Below, piece after piece: positions 1 through 11,959 of a stretch of 64,000 nt of DNA. A program made the position numbers and the translations under genes. The stretch lies in NCBI RefSeq assembly GCF_000003815.2, contig NC_049983.1, positions 16,130,403 to 16,194,402 on the forward strand, in the 5' to 3' direction. This stretch comes from Branchiostoma floridae (Eukaryota > Chordata > Leptocardii > Amphioxiformes > Branchiostomatidae). How positions within the stretch are numbered: the stretch's first letter is position 1; every line of letters starts with the position of its first letter. The notes beneath the pieces were generated by a model. The model saw only the letters and a list, made by a program, of their open reading frames with translations, did no database searches and was not told where the DNA came from.

Positions 1-16
1 CAGCAGTACTCTGGAT

Positions 17-605
17 ACGTACTGGCCCCAGTACACACCGCCTGAAACACTGCAGAAAGGAAGAACAGCATCAGTACTGGCCCCAGTACACACCTCCTGA
101 AACACTGCAGAAAGGAAGAACAGCATCAGTACTGGCCCCAGTACACACCACCTGAAACACTGCAGAAAGGAAGAACACATCAGTACTGGCCCCAGTACAC
201 ACCGCCTGAAACACTGCAGAAAGGAAGAACACATCAGTACTGGCCCCAGTACACACCGCCTGAAACACTGCAGAAAGGAAGAACAGCATCAGTACTGGCC
301 CCAGTACACACCACCTGAAACACTGCAGAAAGGAAGAACACATCAGTACTGGCCCCAGTACACACCGCCTGAAACACTGCAGAAAGGAAGAACACATCAG
401 TACTGGCCCCAGTACACACCGCCTGAAACACTGCAGAAAGGAAGAACAGCATCAGTACTGGCCCCAGTACACACCGCCTGAAACACTGCAGAAAGGAAGA
501 ACAGCATCAGTACTGGCCCCAGTACACACTGCCTGAAACACTGCAAAAAGGAAGAACACATCAGTACTGGCCCCAGTACACACCACCTGAAACACTGCAG
601 AAAGG
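17..605. repeat. Minisatellite, 54/55-bp unit, about 10.8 copies
   Basis: Copies of one unit begin at 17, 72, 127, 181, 235, 290, 344, 398, 453, 508 and 562. Each opens with CAGTACTGGCCCCAGTAC and ends near GAAAGGAAGAAC. Units are 55 bp when the joint is AGCAT and 54 bp when it is ACAT, and both lengths alternate along the array. Copies differ otherwise only at a few positions (ACCGCC, ACCACC, ACCTCC, ACTGCC), so the array looks young. Long open frames here are repeat read-through, not genes. Confidence 0.97.
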
Positions 606-784
606 GTTTGGTTTACAAAAAAAGTCATGAGATCATGTTCAAATTCAAAATATGCACCAGGCAAACATAATGATACAAATTTCCAAACATTTGATGAAAC
701 ACATACATTATTTGTGCTATCCATAACCTGGGAGTTAATATCCCCAGAACTGATTGAACACATTGTCAGCACACATGCCCTTAC

Positions 785-2060
785 CTGTACAGTCCTGTGA
801 CACATGTCAGCACAAATACCCACACCTGCACACCTGTACAGTCCTGTGACACATGTCGGCACACATACCCACACCTGTACAGTGCTGTCACACATGTCAG
901 CGCACACACCCACACCTGCATACCTGCACAGTGCTGTGGTACATGTCACCACACATGTCCACGCCTGTATAATACTGTCCCACATGTACATGCTACATCT
1001 GTAGTGCTGTCACACATGTCAGCTAGTGCTGTCACACATGTCAGCACACATACCCACACCTGTACAGTCCTGTGACACGTCAGCACAAATGCCCACACCT
1101 GCACACATGTACAGTGCTGTGACACATGTCACCACACATACCCACACCTGCACACCTGTATAGTGCTGTCACAAATGTCAACACACACACACACACCTGG
1201 CACACATGTATAGTGCCGTGACACATGTCTGCACAAATGCCAGCACCTGTATAATACTGTCCCACATGTACATGCTACATCTGTAATGCTGTCACACATG
1301 TCAGCACACATACCCACACCTGCACACCTGTACAGTGCTGTCACACATGTCAGCACACACACACACACACACACACCTGCACAGTGCTGTCACACATGTC
1401 AGCACACACACACACACACACACACACCTGCACAGTGCTGTCACACATGGTAGCACACATACACACACCTGCACAGTGCTGTCACACATGTTAGCACACA
1501 CACACACACCTGCACAGTGCTGTCTCACACATGTCAGCACACATACCCACACCTGCACACATGTACAGTGCTGTCACACATGTCAGCACACATACCCACA
1601 CCTGCACACATGTACAGTCCTGTGACAAATGCCCACACCTGTATAATACTGTCCCACCTGTACATGCTACACCTGTACAGTGCTGTCACACATGTCAGCA
1701 CACACACACACACCTGCACACATGTACAGTCCTGTGACACATGTCAGCACACCCACACCTGCATACCTGTACAGTGCTGTGACACATGTCAGCACACCCA
1801 CCCACACCTGCACAGTGCTGTCACACATGTCAGCACACACACACACCTGCACAGTGCTGTCACACATGTCGGCACACATACCCACACCTACACACCTTTA
1901 GTCCTGTGACACATGTCAGCACAAATGCCCACACCTGCACACATGTACAATGCTGTGACACATGTCAGCACAAATGCCCACACCTGTATAATACTGTCCC
2001 ACCTGTTCCTGCCACACCTGTACAGTGCTGTCACACATTGACAGCACACGTGCCCTTACC
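785..2060. repeat. CA-rich minisatellite with higher-order organisation
   Basis: The basic unit of roughly 45-50 bp is built from CTGTCACACATGTCAGCACA followed by CACACCTGCACA or CCTGTACAGTG blocks. A distinct marker block beginning CCTGTATAATACTGTCCCAC recurs at 964, 1246, 1638 and 1983, so several basic units are grouped into larger blocks of about 280-390 bp. Runs of pure (CA)n occur at about 1180-1200 and 1355-1430. Open frames on both strands are Thr/His/Cys/Val-rich repeat translations and were not called as genes. Confidence 0.95.
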
Positions 2061-2584
2061 TGCACCCTTCTGGACCAACTTGACCTATATTTATACCTCA
2101 GACTTGTCTATGTTGACATAGCAGGAGACTTAGTCAAAACAACAGCTTAAATTAACCTAGCAGCTGATGCAAGCTGCAGCCAGTCTAGAGTTACTTACTG
2201 GCTACATCAATCCAATTCCCTGTTTGTCGGATATAGAGGTATATAAACGTTAAGTTGTTAACATTCAGAAAATCCTTCATTATGATAGGAGCTATAGTTA
2301 ATCATTAATGTTCTGTGCCTGTCATTAACATATGATAAGTACATGTCGACAAACCAGGGTGGTACGTGTAAAAAATGTACACTATATAATTATAAACTCT
2401 AACTTTTTCTTGTAATTGAATGGCCTCTTGAAAGTGTTTCTATACAAAACACTGGAAAGCCTGTCAAACAACCAACATTTAAACATTGCTCAAACATTGT
2501 CATGTTCAACGCTGTGTCAACGGATGGGTAACATCACAGTTTCTGCCCCAAACATCTGCTTGAACATTAGAATATTACACATGT

Positions 2585-2957
2585 CAGGGCTCGAAATACT
2601 GGGGTTTTGTGCACCCAGGTGCACCCAAAATTGGAGCTGTGCACCCAATTTTTTTCTGTGGGTGCACAGGGTGCACCCAAATATTTTGATAGGCTTATGT
2701 ATGTTAAGATGTCAGTATACTAAGTAAACACCCGATTCTTGACATCTGTGAGCTAGAAAGATAATAAAATGACTGTCATAGTACTTCCGATTTCTGAAGA
2801 TACTATAATAACTAATCATAATGAGTAGGTTTGCAATTATGTTATTCTGATATTCTACTTTATTTTATGTGGTGCACCCAAAAATATTTTGGTGCACCCA
2901 ATTTTCTACTTTGGGTGCACCAGTGCACCTATTCCCAAAAATGAATTTCGAGCCCTG
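2585..2957. mobile_element. MITE with CAGGGCTCGAAAT terminal inverted repeats
   Basis: The left end CAGGGCTCGAAAT (2585-2597) is matched in inverted orientation by ATTTCGAGCCCTG (2945-2957). Both ends are flanked by CATGT (2580-2584 and 2958-2962), a possible 5-bp target duplication. The interior carries about seven GTGCACCCA or TGGGTGCAC words in both orientations, so the element can fold back on itself. No transposase frame is present, so it would be non-autonomous. The CAGGG terminus would fit hAT-like elements, but these usually make 8-bp duplications, so the superfamily is left open. Confidence 0.8.
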
Positions 2958-3484
2958 CATGTAAGACCTACATGTACTAGTCAGTAACAGAAAACCTGTG
3001 GAAACCTTGTACATGTGTAATCAGTGACAAATTTCAGATATATGTACAGTAAATTCAGTTACTTTTGCACTTTTTCTGCAGGGTTTTTATTTTGCAATTT
3101 AGAGTGGGAAAGAGTTTTTTTTGCTATTCTTAATTTTTGGTTGAAACAATCCTGTACTACAGTATTCATATACACAAGCGAGACAAATTCATGCCATCAT
3201 TTTAGTAACACTAACAGTGGGGATGTCACCTTGCAAGCGAAAACTGCACAACAAACCACAGCGAAAGTTTCAAGAGTTTCAGTAAACCTCGATCTTCTTC
3301 CGCACATCTGCTTGAACATTAGACCATGTATGACCCAGTTGAGTGTGTCCCAGATAGCAGCGCTGACTTTAGGACCTCTACAGTATTTTGGGCTGTCTGT
3401 GAATAAGTTCAGCTGTTCTGGAGTCCCACATTCAGACCAAGTTTTCAACCTTGTAGAAAGAAGGGTCACTGCTTGTCTCATCTC

Positions 3485-3720
3485 CAAGCAGATTCGGGGA
3501 GGGAAAATCGGACCATTTTTTGCCAGAAAAATTGTAATATTTCCTGGGAGGGAAACTTGTTGTGTTTTCTGGGGGAGAAAATCTTTTCAAAGATAATAAT
3601 TTTGAGGGGGGATTCATCATTGTAATAATCTGGGAGGGAAAATTGGGACATTTCCTGAGAAGGAAAATTTTTTCAGGGAGGGAAAACTAACAATTTCTGG
3701 CCCAGAGAGAGGAAAATTGC
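3485..3720. repeat. Degenerate GGGAGGGAAA-type repeat patch
   Basis: GGGAGGGAAA-like words recur at irregular spacing (for example near 3500, 3549, 3630, 3680). Between them lie A/T-rich stretches of similar wording ending in ATTG or TTTC. This looks like a decayed short tandem or dispersed repeat and carries no conserved protein signal. Confidence 0.5.
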
Positions 3721-5521
3721 AATGCTTTATACTATTATAGGAAGGAAACTTGTGACGTTGTCTCGCTAGACATCGTTAACTTGATAACGACCTCTTATAA
3801 TGGGAAAATCATTAGGCTTAGATTTTGGCAGTCTGTTATAAAAACTACAAAACTTCTGTAATTGAAAACATCTCTAACACTTCACTACTTTCACCCTGAA
3901 GTATGTTATGATTTTCTTTAATAAAACTGCACTCCAGAAGATTTGCTTTCTATTTTCATTTATTTATTCATCTAAATAAACAAATAAATGAATAAATAGA
4001 TAAGACTTGATTTTTCGAACATCTGCTTGGAGATGATTGCTTGTCCACCTCCAGACCAGACAGGCAAATATGCCAGGTGTTGATTCTAAGGTACATTGTC
4101 AATAAACACAGCGATAACAATCTGGGGACAAACATCTCATAACACTCTGCTCAGGGATAGCTGTTGCTGGGTTTAGCTCAAACTTGCAGGCTCAAAGTCA
4201 AAATACCACCTGCATAGACTGACTGCACAGGTCTCAAAATACAGCGTGCATATGTACTTTAGACTTTGATAAGTGCATTCAAAATTTGGACCTGTGCAAA
4301 TATATATGACTCTCGTGCACTGAGGCATCATATAGTGTTAGATTACATTGTGTTGGACTGTGCAGGTAGTATTGTACACAAATGCATGTAGCATGTTTAG
4401 AGAGAAAAATAACATTGTATTACTTGTTAAAAATTTTAAAGTTAGCTACAGAATTTCGAATTCAAGTTCTGAGCAGAGGGAGCATGGTTTATATGATACC
4501 TTGTGCAACTTGGGCTAGAACTGTACTAAGATAATACAATACTACTGGACGTGCATCAAGCAGGATCTAGACAGACTGTTTACAAGTTAGGGGCCTTCAC
4601 TTTTGACATGCTACAGTACTACCCATATTTATGATAATTCAGTGTGATATACATGTGCAGATTGATCTTGGATCCAGCTTATTAATATTATAATTGAACA
4701 TGGTCCTTCTTTGTTTGTATTCTTGTTTTGTGTGTGTTTGCTGTATTGTCGATTGAAATTAATCTTTTTTAATCCAAATATCTATTTTCTGCAATATTTC
4801 AGCTAGCTCAATGACGTCTAGAATTTATTTCAATAATTTTTTTAGGTATAGCCAAAAAAAAAATAAAACCAAGGTAATTACATTATAAAACACTGCACTT
4901 AATAACTTAGTAGTAGTATTTAGTACCCTACAGTCCCTTCTCTGAATAATGTGGCAACTACTTGATATGACTAATAATACTGTAAGTCTTGAAATAGTCG
5001 CTGTGGTTTTATTTTCGTGGTTATCGCTGTGTCTTTCTACCGTGTGCTTTTGTGCTACTGTATTGTTTGGACCGCAAACTTTAATCACTGCTTAGACCTC
5101 CTTTCCAGCCCTAGCACAGAATTAAATCCATGCAAAAATGAATGAATTTACGGTACTGGTACTTGTACTTCTAGATTCAACTTCAGGGCCTGTTTGCAAC
5201 ATTTCTTTAATACCAACATCTACCTCAAGAAATATCTGATTGTCAAATGTTTTTGGTGTCTAGAGCTAAATGCTTGTTACTGTCCCAAATAATGGGACAA
5301 CAGCCATCGAAAACAAACTCCTTGGAAGAGGGCCATGAGTTCAATGACCTTTCAAGGTTCCTTTTTGGCTGGGGTTTGATGACGTAAGGGTTGGCACGAA
5401 CCAGTGCAGCTGTCCCAGCCAATAATGCATCCCCTTGTATATTTGTCTCGTAAAAATAAGAAGAAAAAAACAGGCATTGCGTGCGAAACAGCGCAGCTCG
5501 TGTGCGTGGTAAACTTGTTAC
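3721..5521. other. No gene recognised; AT-rich non-coding DNA
   Basis: I see no exon with convincing splice sites or protein similarity. A TTTATTTATTCAT / AAATAAATGAATAAATA near-palindrome lies near 3955-4000. If the LEM-domain gene at 5522-6456 continues leftwards, its next exons are not recognisable in this stretch. Confidence 0.5.
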
Positions 5522-6456
5522 CTGTTAAGGTCCTCTGCTGTCTGGAACTCCTTCTGAAGGATATCCTCCTCGCCGTTGTTGTAGTCCTTTGGGGCTGGCG
5601 TTCCGCCGTTCGGTTGTTGGGGGGTGGTGGAGTTGGGGGGTCTCCGATGGGTGGGGAGAGGGGGTCTGGAAAGGGGAGACGACACCCAAACAGTCATTTT
5701 ACTCTGTTTCCTATTGCTGTGGATGTGGTTTGCATGGTTGGCGATGGGTTTGAGTCTGGAGTTGGTCGCGCCCATGTCGGGTGTGGATGTTTTTTTTGTC
5801 GGTGTGCTTGTTCGCGGAGTGGAGTTTTTGCTGGATCCCCACGTGTTGAGGCTGAAACTCGGCGGCGTCGCGTCGCCCGTCTTGTTGAATGTACGGTTCA
5901 TATCAAAACTGTCCTGTCCGTTGACGCTCCCTTCGCCTCCTGCCGCGGCGTAGCTCGCCAGCCCGTCTGGCAGATCTCCGTCCGTGTCGGAATATTCCTC
6001 GTCGTCTGGCGTGGGTTTGTGATCGTGGACAGGCGGGGTGGCGCCTCGGCGGCGCACTCCAACAACACTCCCCAAAACACCACTTTTCCGGCCGGACCGG
6101 GAGTCGACGCTCACACGAGCCTTCGCGGAAGCTCCTCTAGAGTCTGCCACATTTTCGTACGAATTCTCGGACCTGTTCACGGTCCGGGAGGGTCGAGACT
6201 TTGGTGTCCGTCTGTGTCGGAATTTCTGGCCGTTCCTCTCGGCGGCTTCCCCCTCGCTCTCGTCCGAGCTGAACCCGATGAGTTTCCGCGACGGTTTCAC
6301 GCCGGAGGCCGCTGTGGACGATTTCCTTCGCTGCGACCGAAGCTGTGTGAGCTTTGTTTCGTACAGGCGCCGTGTGGTCGCGGTAACGGGGCCAACATTT
6401 TGGCCTAAAGATTTCAACTCTGCTCGCAGCTCTTCATCCGTTAGCTGCGCCGCCAT
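5522..6456 (-). CDS. LEM-domain protein, first coding exon (partial gene)
   Basis: LEM domains bind BAF (barrier-to-autointegration factor) and tether chromatin to the inner nuclear envelope. The chosen start is the ATG at 6456 in a good context (AAGATGG), because it places a canonical LEM domain at residues 4-43 (LTDEELRAELKSLG, then VGPVTATTRRLYETKL). An in-frame ATG further upstream, at 6510, would add 18 residues. The rest of the exon is Ser/Pro/Thr/Lys-rich and probably disordered, like the linkers of emerin, LAP2 and LEMD2/MAN1 proteins. The open frame ends at a consensus donor (CAG|GTAAC, exon end 5522, phase 2), so this is only the N-terminal 311 codons. No transmembrane helix or MSC domain was found further left, so which LEM family it belongs to is undecided. 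A long frame on the other strand is an antisense shadow. Confidence 0.88.
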
Positions 6457-8218
6457 CTTGAAATTCTCCCGCCAAGTCCCGGATGTAGGAAGTAGGTCAG
6501 CTGAAGTCACGCGAGAATACCCGAGAGTCTGTCTGAGGTTTCGTTCAGATGAGATCAGATGACTTTAGATGACTTTCACTGTTTCGTAGTCTCCGGCGGG
6601 CCCTTTCTAAAATGATAGTAATAATGATCTTTTGAATAGAAAGAATATTTTGGAGATAATTTATGGCAAAATATTCTTTTATTTGGCAAAATGTCTATAC
6701 AAGGACCTTTCTGATGAAAGCTCCTTGGTCTATCGGATCCCTTTAAAATCTAGACTTTAAAACCTGCTATGATTCCAGCAATCGTCTAACTCATGTTTGC
6801 TGTGCAATCACTGTTAAACGTTGTAGAAACAAGGTTCGCCATGCTCGGTCATCCTACTCTTTAGTGGTATGCGTAATATTATCATGGCTTTTCAAAAACC
6901 GAGAAATCACGATTCTTTTATAAGGAACACACCGTACTTTGTGGTAAAGTTTTCTCTATCATCAATATAGATGTTTCTTACTTCCCTAACCACTATAGCC
7001 CGCTATAGACATCCAAGGGACATCCCAAGGTGGGTGATCATAACATCACTTTCCTAGGCCTGCTTTTGCAAATTTCAATATTAGTCGCCAGGCGGCAGAG
7101 TGATCCACAATTGACATGGGCACGAAATCCTAAGTTGAACACATGACATGACATGGGTGCGTAGTTGCGCTGCGCAACGAAATTTTGTTTTGGGCGCAAC
7201 TCAGCCGGTCGCGCAGCCGGTGTGCTTTTTTTTTTTTTTTTCGTTCTAAAACGAGTCAACGTACCAAGGTCTTATATAACGTACTTGAACGTACCAAAGT
7301 TTGCGATTGTGGCTGATTCAAAGTGCGCATATCACATTGGCATTATGTTTCTTCATTTGTATTGATTGATTTATTCTTTGGTAGCATCCCGACAGAGAAC
7401 ACAGTTTATCTGAAAAATCATGTCCACTGCAGGTAGTCTTCCGTGCCATGTAGTTTGAATACTAGTTGCTAGGAGGCACTTCATCATTAGGTTGTTCCTA
7501 CAGATATATGACTTTACAATTATGATAAAGAATCTCAGTGAGACAGAAACTGATGTCCATTACAACAGAAATACAGAAGTACAAATATATTCTAATACAT
7601 TTCATAAATAAATACACCTATAATTATATCTCTTACATCATGATTCCGGTATTTATATACTGTATGTTATATCACATTCGAATTTTTGTAATCCATTTTG
7701 CAAATATCTACGTAACCAGTTGGACTTACTCTAATGAATCATCTATCATGAGGCCATGATAATTCGATAATATGGATGACATCATCTTGTGACTCGAAAA
7801 CTGATGCGAGCGTGCGAACAAAAAGTTTGGGAAAACGAGTCCTTCACCTAATTCACCTGTGTGATGTCTGTAAACAATGCAGACTGTTCTAAACAGCTCT
7901 ATCTATTGTTACTTTCCTGTACACGGTACCTAAACCTCCTTCCAACAATCGTTTTATCTACATCCATTGCTTTTCGTCGTCTTGAAGGTCCATTTTAATC
8001 CCATGACGATCTATTTTTAAATGCAATGGTTCACAAGGCCCTATCTTTGTTGCAGGTTTTTAACACAGACTTCAGATGCATTATACGGAGAACACGTGCT
8101 TTCGTATCAACAGCCATGCAATGTTTTCATCTTTTTCAATTGCTCAATTTTCATCTCGGTGTAGTGGTTCTTTAAGTTTCGACTGTCATGGTTTCATTTT
8201 CTGGGCCTACTGTTACTG
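6457..8218. other. Intergenic stretch between LEM gene and Apollo
   Basis: I see no supported gene. The part just right of 6456 should hold the promoter and 5' UTR of the LEM gene, but no TATA box stands out. A T-run lies at about 7208-7222. Further Apollo exons would have to lie here if that gene continues past its third exon; I could not recognise any. Confidence 0.4.
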
Positions 8219-10697
8219 CTAGGTACACTTACGATTCTCCGATGTACTGTGCTCTGTACTGTCGTCATCTATATAATGTACGCCCAGCTTGGACCTCACT
8301 CTTTTTGGACCATCAAAAATGCTGGTGCCTTTTATTCTTCCTGTGGCGGAATTGGAGCCGTGGTACATAAACTTCTCGACAGATTCAGGAACCTGGAATT
8401 TTCTCTTTGCACTTGAATCGAGGTAGTTGTCGAAGCAGTGCATGTCTGCTCTCCGCTGCAGCGATGCCCCAGACTCACCCTTACCGTTCCCGGCTCTCAC
8501 CACAGGGATGATGGACCTAGGCTTGAGCCTGGACACGAACTCGTGTAACTCTCGGTGCGACGAGTGGTCAGAGTATGGGACGATGTGAACGTTCGGTATC
8601 CCGTCCAACCCAGCATACATGGATGACGCTATGATGGCTATTGTGGGTTTCTCTTTGTTCCACCTGTCAATGTTTTTCCTGGTGATTTGGTACTTTAGAG
8701 CGACCCTAATCCTGCCTGCCTCAGGGTCTGTGGTGAAGACGTTTGGCAGTTCCAACAGCTTCAAGGTTTCCAGCCTCTGTGGTGTCACCACCACCCAGGT
8801 CTGAAATGTCTTGGCCAGTTCCACGAGCATGTCCTCCTTCCCTAAAGCATTACTAGACACGCCCAATACAATGTCGTGCCCTGGGTGACGAGATATGATA
8901 TCCTTTATCATCTGCGTGGCTTGTGTCCTGGATGGAAACTCACACTCCGGGCTGCAGTAGGTGTTGTCCAGGTACAGTACATCTATAGACTGTCTTTTTG
9001 CCAGGACATCGTGCCCAAACATTTCTGAGCTGTATCTGGAGAGGTTGGAGAAAACAAGCAAGAGTTGCTTTTTCCCGGAGGAGTTGAATGCATTAATGCA
9101 ATATGTAAATGTAAGATGCTTGACATGGTCTTCTGGGCTGCTACAGTGGTTCGGGTGGCAGGGTAGGAGCGACACCCGACATAAGTCAAGTCAAATGTAT
9201 CTCCACGTGTTTAAAAAAGAGAGGTCATTACTATATATAGTATATGATGTTTCTTATAGGAATACATAATATTTTAGTCCATTCTCCATCTAGTCTATAG
9301 TTTGAAATTACTATATAGATTGTATTCAATTTGTACACTTTTGTATTGCAGTCTCCTTTGTCGTAGTCTGTATAGACTGACTGACAGAGAGAGAGATTGA
9401 GTTAGACCACATGTGGTCTTTTGTGCCTACGGGTACGAACATGCAATAACTTGACGATTATCAATCAAATACATGTTTTAGGTTTGCGAAACTTAATGTA
9501 TCGAATAAAGTAGTCGACTCGTGCCCAAGGCCGTACCTGAAGTCTCCCGTGTAGAAGATGGATCCAAAGTACCCCTGAAACAGGAACATGACGGCACCCG
9601 GACAGTGGTTAGCATCAAACACTTTCACCGTCATGGTCTCCTGTCTCGTCTCGTCCAGGGGCAGTATGCGGCTCTCCCCCACCGCCAGGGGGCGCACCAG
9701 TTCTGGTGTGATGTCGAACTTCTGTTTCAGCAGCTTGGCTGTAACCTCCGAGCAGTAGATGGGATGTTTCCATGATGGTGATAGTCCTGAGAAGATGGTC
9801 AGCATTGAAATAGTTTTACAAGGAAGATCACATGACTTCTCATCACGATATTTTACAAAGCTCCAAGTGTTCAGAAACGGCAACATTTCCAAACAGAAAT
9901 AATCTTGTTCTCTCTATATATAGCCTGCTACAATAATCAATATCCATTTCCGGACAGAACTACAGATCAAAACCGCCCAACTGTGAATAATATTACATTT
10001 CAAGTTTGTTATTTATATATCCTATCGTCTCTTTTATACTCTATGTAGTAACTTTACACAGCCCGCGTTGTCGACGTAGTCTGTGAAAAGGCTAGCTTCC
10101 AATCTTTGCGAATTGATCCTGCCAAGTTTGCTTTTATTACCTGAAATTAGAAGGTATGATAGCAAACAAAATAGCAAACAAGTCAGTGAACTATCCGACG
10201 CAAAATGATAATATAGACGGTAATATGATGCTCACAGAAGTTGATGCTTTAAACATTATAATAACCGCGAGAAGCTGATATATTTGATCTTGTACATAAA
10301 GGAACAATAACGATGACAACAGAAATCCAACAAGTTCAAATACAACAATATGCATCACAGAAATTCAAATCTAATGCAACAAAAATTCAGGAATTTCACA
10401 TTTGACGACGGGGGGTGTATGTTCCTGTTTTATGTTCAAGGTATTGACCCAGCCCTTATGCATCAAACTGGTTTGATCAGGTGTAGTTACTATGATACAT
10501 CTACGAAAAATTCCAATATACGAAGACTCAATCGTCATAGATAAGCCGGATAACAAAAGCTTAAGAGCTTAACTACCTGACGTATGATCGGCGTGCATGT
10601 GTGTCAGGAAGAAGAGTCTGGTTCCTGTGCGGTCACACTGTCGGGATCTCCAAAAGTCCACAGCGAACGGCGTGTAGGGGATTACATGGCCATTCAT
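8219..10697 (-). CDS. DCLRE1B: SNM1B/Apollo-like 5' exonuclease (metallo-beta-lactamase, beta-CASP)
   Basis: Three exons join in frame: 10697-10577, 9786-9537 and 9035-8219, with consensus borders (CAG|GTAGTT, TTCTCAG|GA, TTCAG|GTACGG, CTCCAG|AT). The ATG at 10697 gives [16 protein letters not shown], close to the Apollo N terminus. Catalytic motifs seen: HMHADH (residues 33-38, HxHxDH metal site), DANHCPG and TGDFR. Further on come [21 protein letters not shown] and the beta-CASP segment VPYSDHSS. Apollo family enzymes trim DNA 5' ends, protect telomeres with TRF2 and act in crosslink repair in the nucleus. The frame stops at 8219-8221 after 395 residues, against about 530 in human. A strong donor (GTAAGT, intron start 8232) lies just before that stop, so a further C-terminal exon is possible. 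The call of Apollo over Artemis or SNM1A rests on the N terminus and the [10 protein letters not shown] region. Confidence 0.93.
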
Positions 10698-10904
10698 CTT
10701 CAACGATTCCAAGTCTGTTGTACCTTAATACAGAAGAGATCTTGTTAAAGTTTACAGACTAAGTCAAATTTGTGCACCAAAACGTCCCACAAACAAGAAG
10801 TATGTGTCTCTGATTTTAACCTGAAAATGCTTCAGGTTATGTCCGTTAAGTCCGTTAAGTGGCGTCACAATCGTTTCTTTAATCAAAGGTTGTCTGACCA
10901 GTGG

Positions 10905-11350
10905 GTTTTTTTCATGAGTCATATGTGTGAGTCACTATTGAACTATGAACTTTCACATCCGGGACAGTGAAAGTGAACTTTCGTTTTCACAGCGATGATC
11001 GGGCATGGGAGAGGCCATATGGATATCGAGCAAGATAAACAAACAACTTGCTTTTTTTTCATGTTTTTTCTACTCTGTTTTTGGAACAAAGTGGATTGAA
11101 ATTACGTTTAGAGTGCCATATGCTGTCAGATACGTTTGTAAAATCAGATAAGCCCGCCGTTTGTTCTCAAAGCATAGGTTTCGGTGGGGAGTAGCTTGTG
11201 GTCTCAATTTTTAATGTCTGTCCTTCTTTTGCTGTCGCTGGTAGCTTTCTCAACGACAGCTTGGTAACCTGCCCTACGTTCTTAATTTTAAAAGACACTG
11301 ATGATCGGGGTGTAGTGCGCACCTAAAGACATACCTTGGAACCAGACTGA
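10905..11350 (+). repeat. Dispersed repeat, copy 1 (partner at 27235-27700)
   Basis: The stretch matches 27235-27700 along its length in the same orientation. Shared words include GGGACAGTGAAAGTGAACTT, AGATAAACAAA, TTTTTAATGTCTG, CTCAACGACA and TGATGATCGGGGTGTAG, with diverged joints between them. A shorter CTCCAAGCA...GGTTGG core also recurs near 13065 and 55531. It probably represents an old transposable element family; no ORF or terminal repeat identifies the class. Confidence 0.7.
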
Positions 11351-11564
11351 TACCTAGGGGCGGCAGGCGGTGTCTTCGGTTCGGCGGCTCAACGCAATCT
11401 GCCCGCCAATCTAACTCAGCGCTCCGGGGAAGTTTAGCCCGAGGGAGTTTAGCCCTACTGGTACTGGTAGCGAAAACCGTTCCTTCGAGCTTAACTCCCC
11501 GAGTGCTAATTTTAGATCGGCGAGCAGACTGCCCTGGGGCGCCAAAGAAACCGTCTGCAGCTGG

Positions 11565-11855
11565 CTACCCGATCGGCCTGGCACCCAGGGTATAAAAGAC
11601 GCTATTTTTCGGTATTATAAATGGACCGTGAGCTTCAATGTTGTGCCTCCGGATCCACAGCGCCACGCGATATTTAGTCATTTCTTCGAATAGACGCAAC
11701 AAAGTCACTTTAAACAGTATGTACCATCTACCCACGTCCTCTACGTAATATGTATTTTTCCAACTCTCACCCAAGTACACTACTTTCTGAACAGAATATG
11801 ACTTGACTCTCGAACGTAAGGCCATATTGTAGTTGAACTGAACCAAACAATGCAT
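11565..11855 (-). CDS. Unrecognised 96-residue open frame
   Basis: The frame begins at an ATG at 11855 and is open to 11565. Its middle is hydrophobic and aromatic (GRWYILFKVTLLRLFEE). I recognise no family. There is no clear splice partner, and the surroundings are repeat-rich, so chance is a serious alternative. It is listed because its composition is more protein-like than the other short frames nearby. Confidence 0.15.
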   Translation of the reverse strand: MHCLVQFNYNMALRSRVKSYSVQKVVYLGESWKNTYYVEDVGRWYILFKVTLLRLFEEMTKYRVALWIRRHNIEAHGPFIIPKNSVFYTLGARPIG

Positions 11856-11959
11856 GAGAGAAAGCCTCTATAATTAAGCACAAAGAACTGTTCTTGGCTT
11901 TTCAATCAGAGCCTAGCAACAATCGCCGCGCACACGACACGCCTAGAATGAACAAAAAA

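Noticed and set aside
71-2121. Many open frames of 60-180 codons on both strands
   Set aside because: They are translations of tandem repeats with periodic composition and no domain, start context or splice partners.
5404-6408. 334-codon frame on the plus strand
   Set aside because: It lies antisense to the LEM-domain exon, whose protein match is clear; the plus frame is Gly/Arg/Val-rich shadow coding caused by GC-rich third positions.
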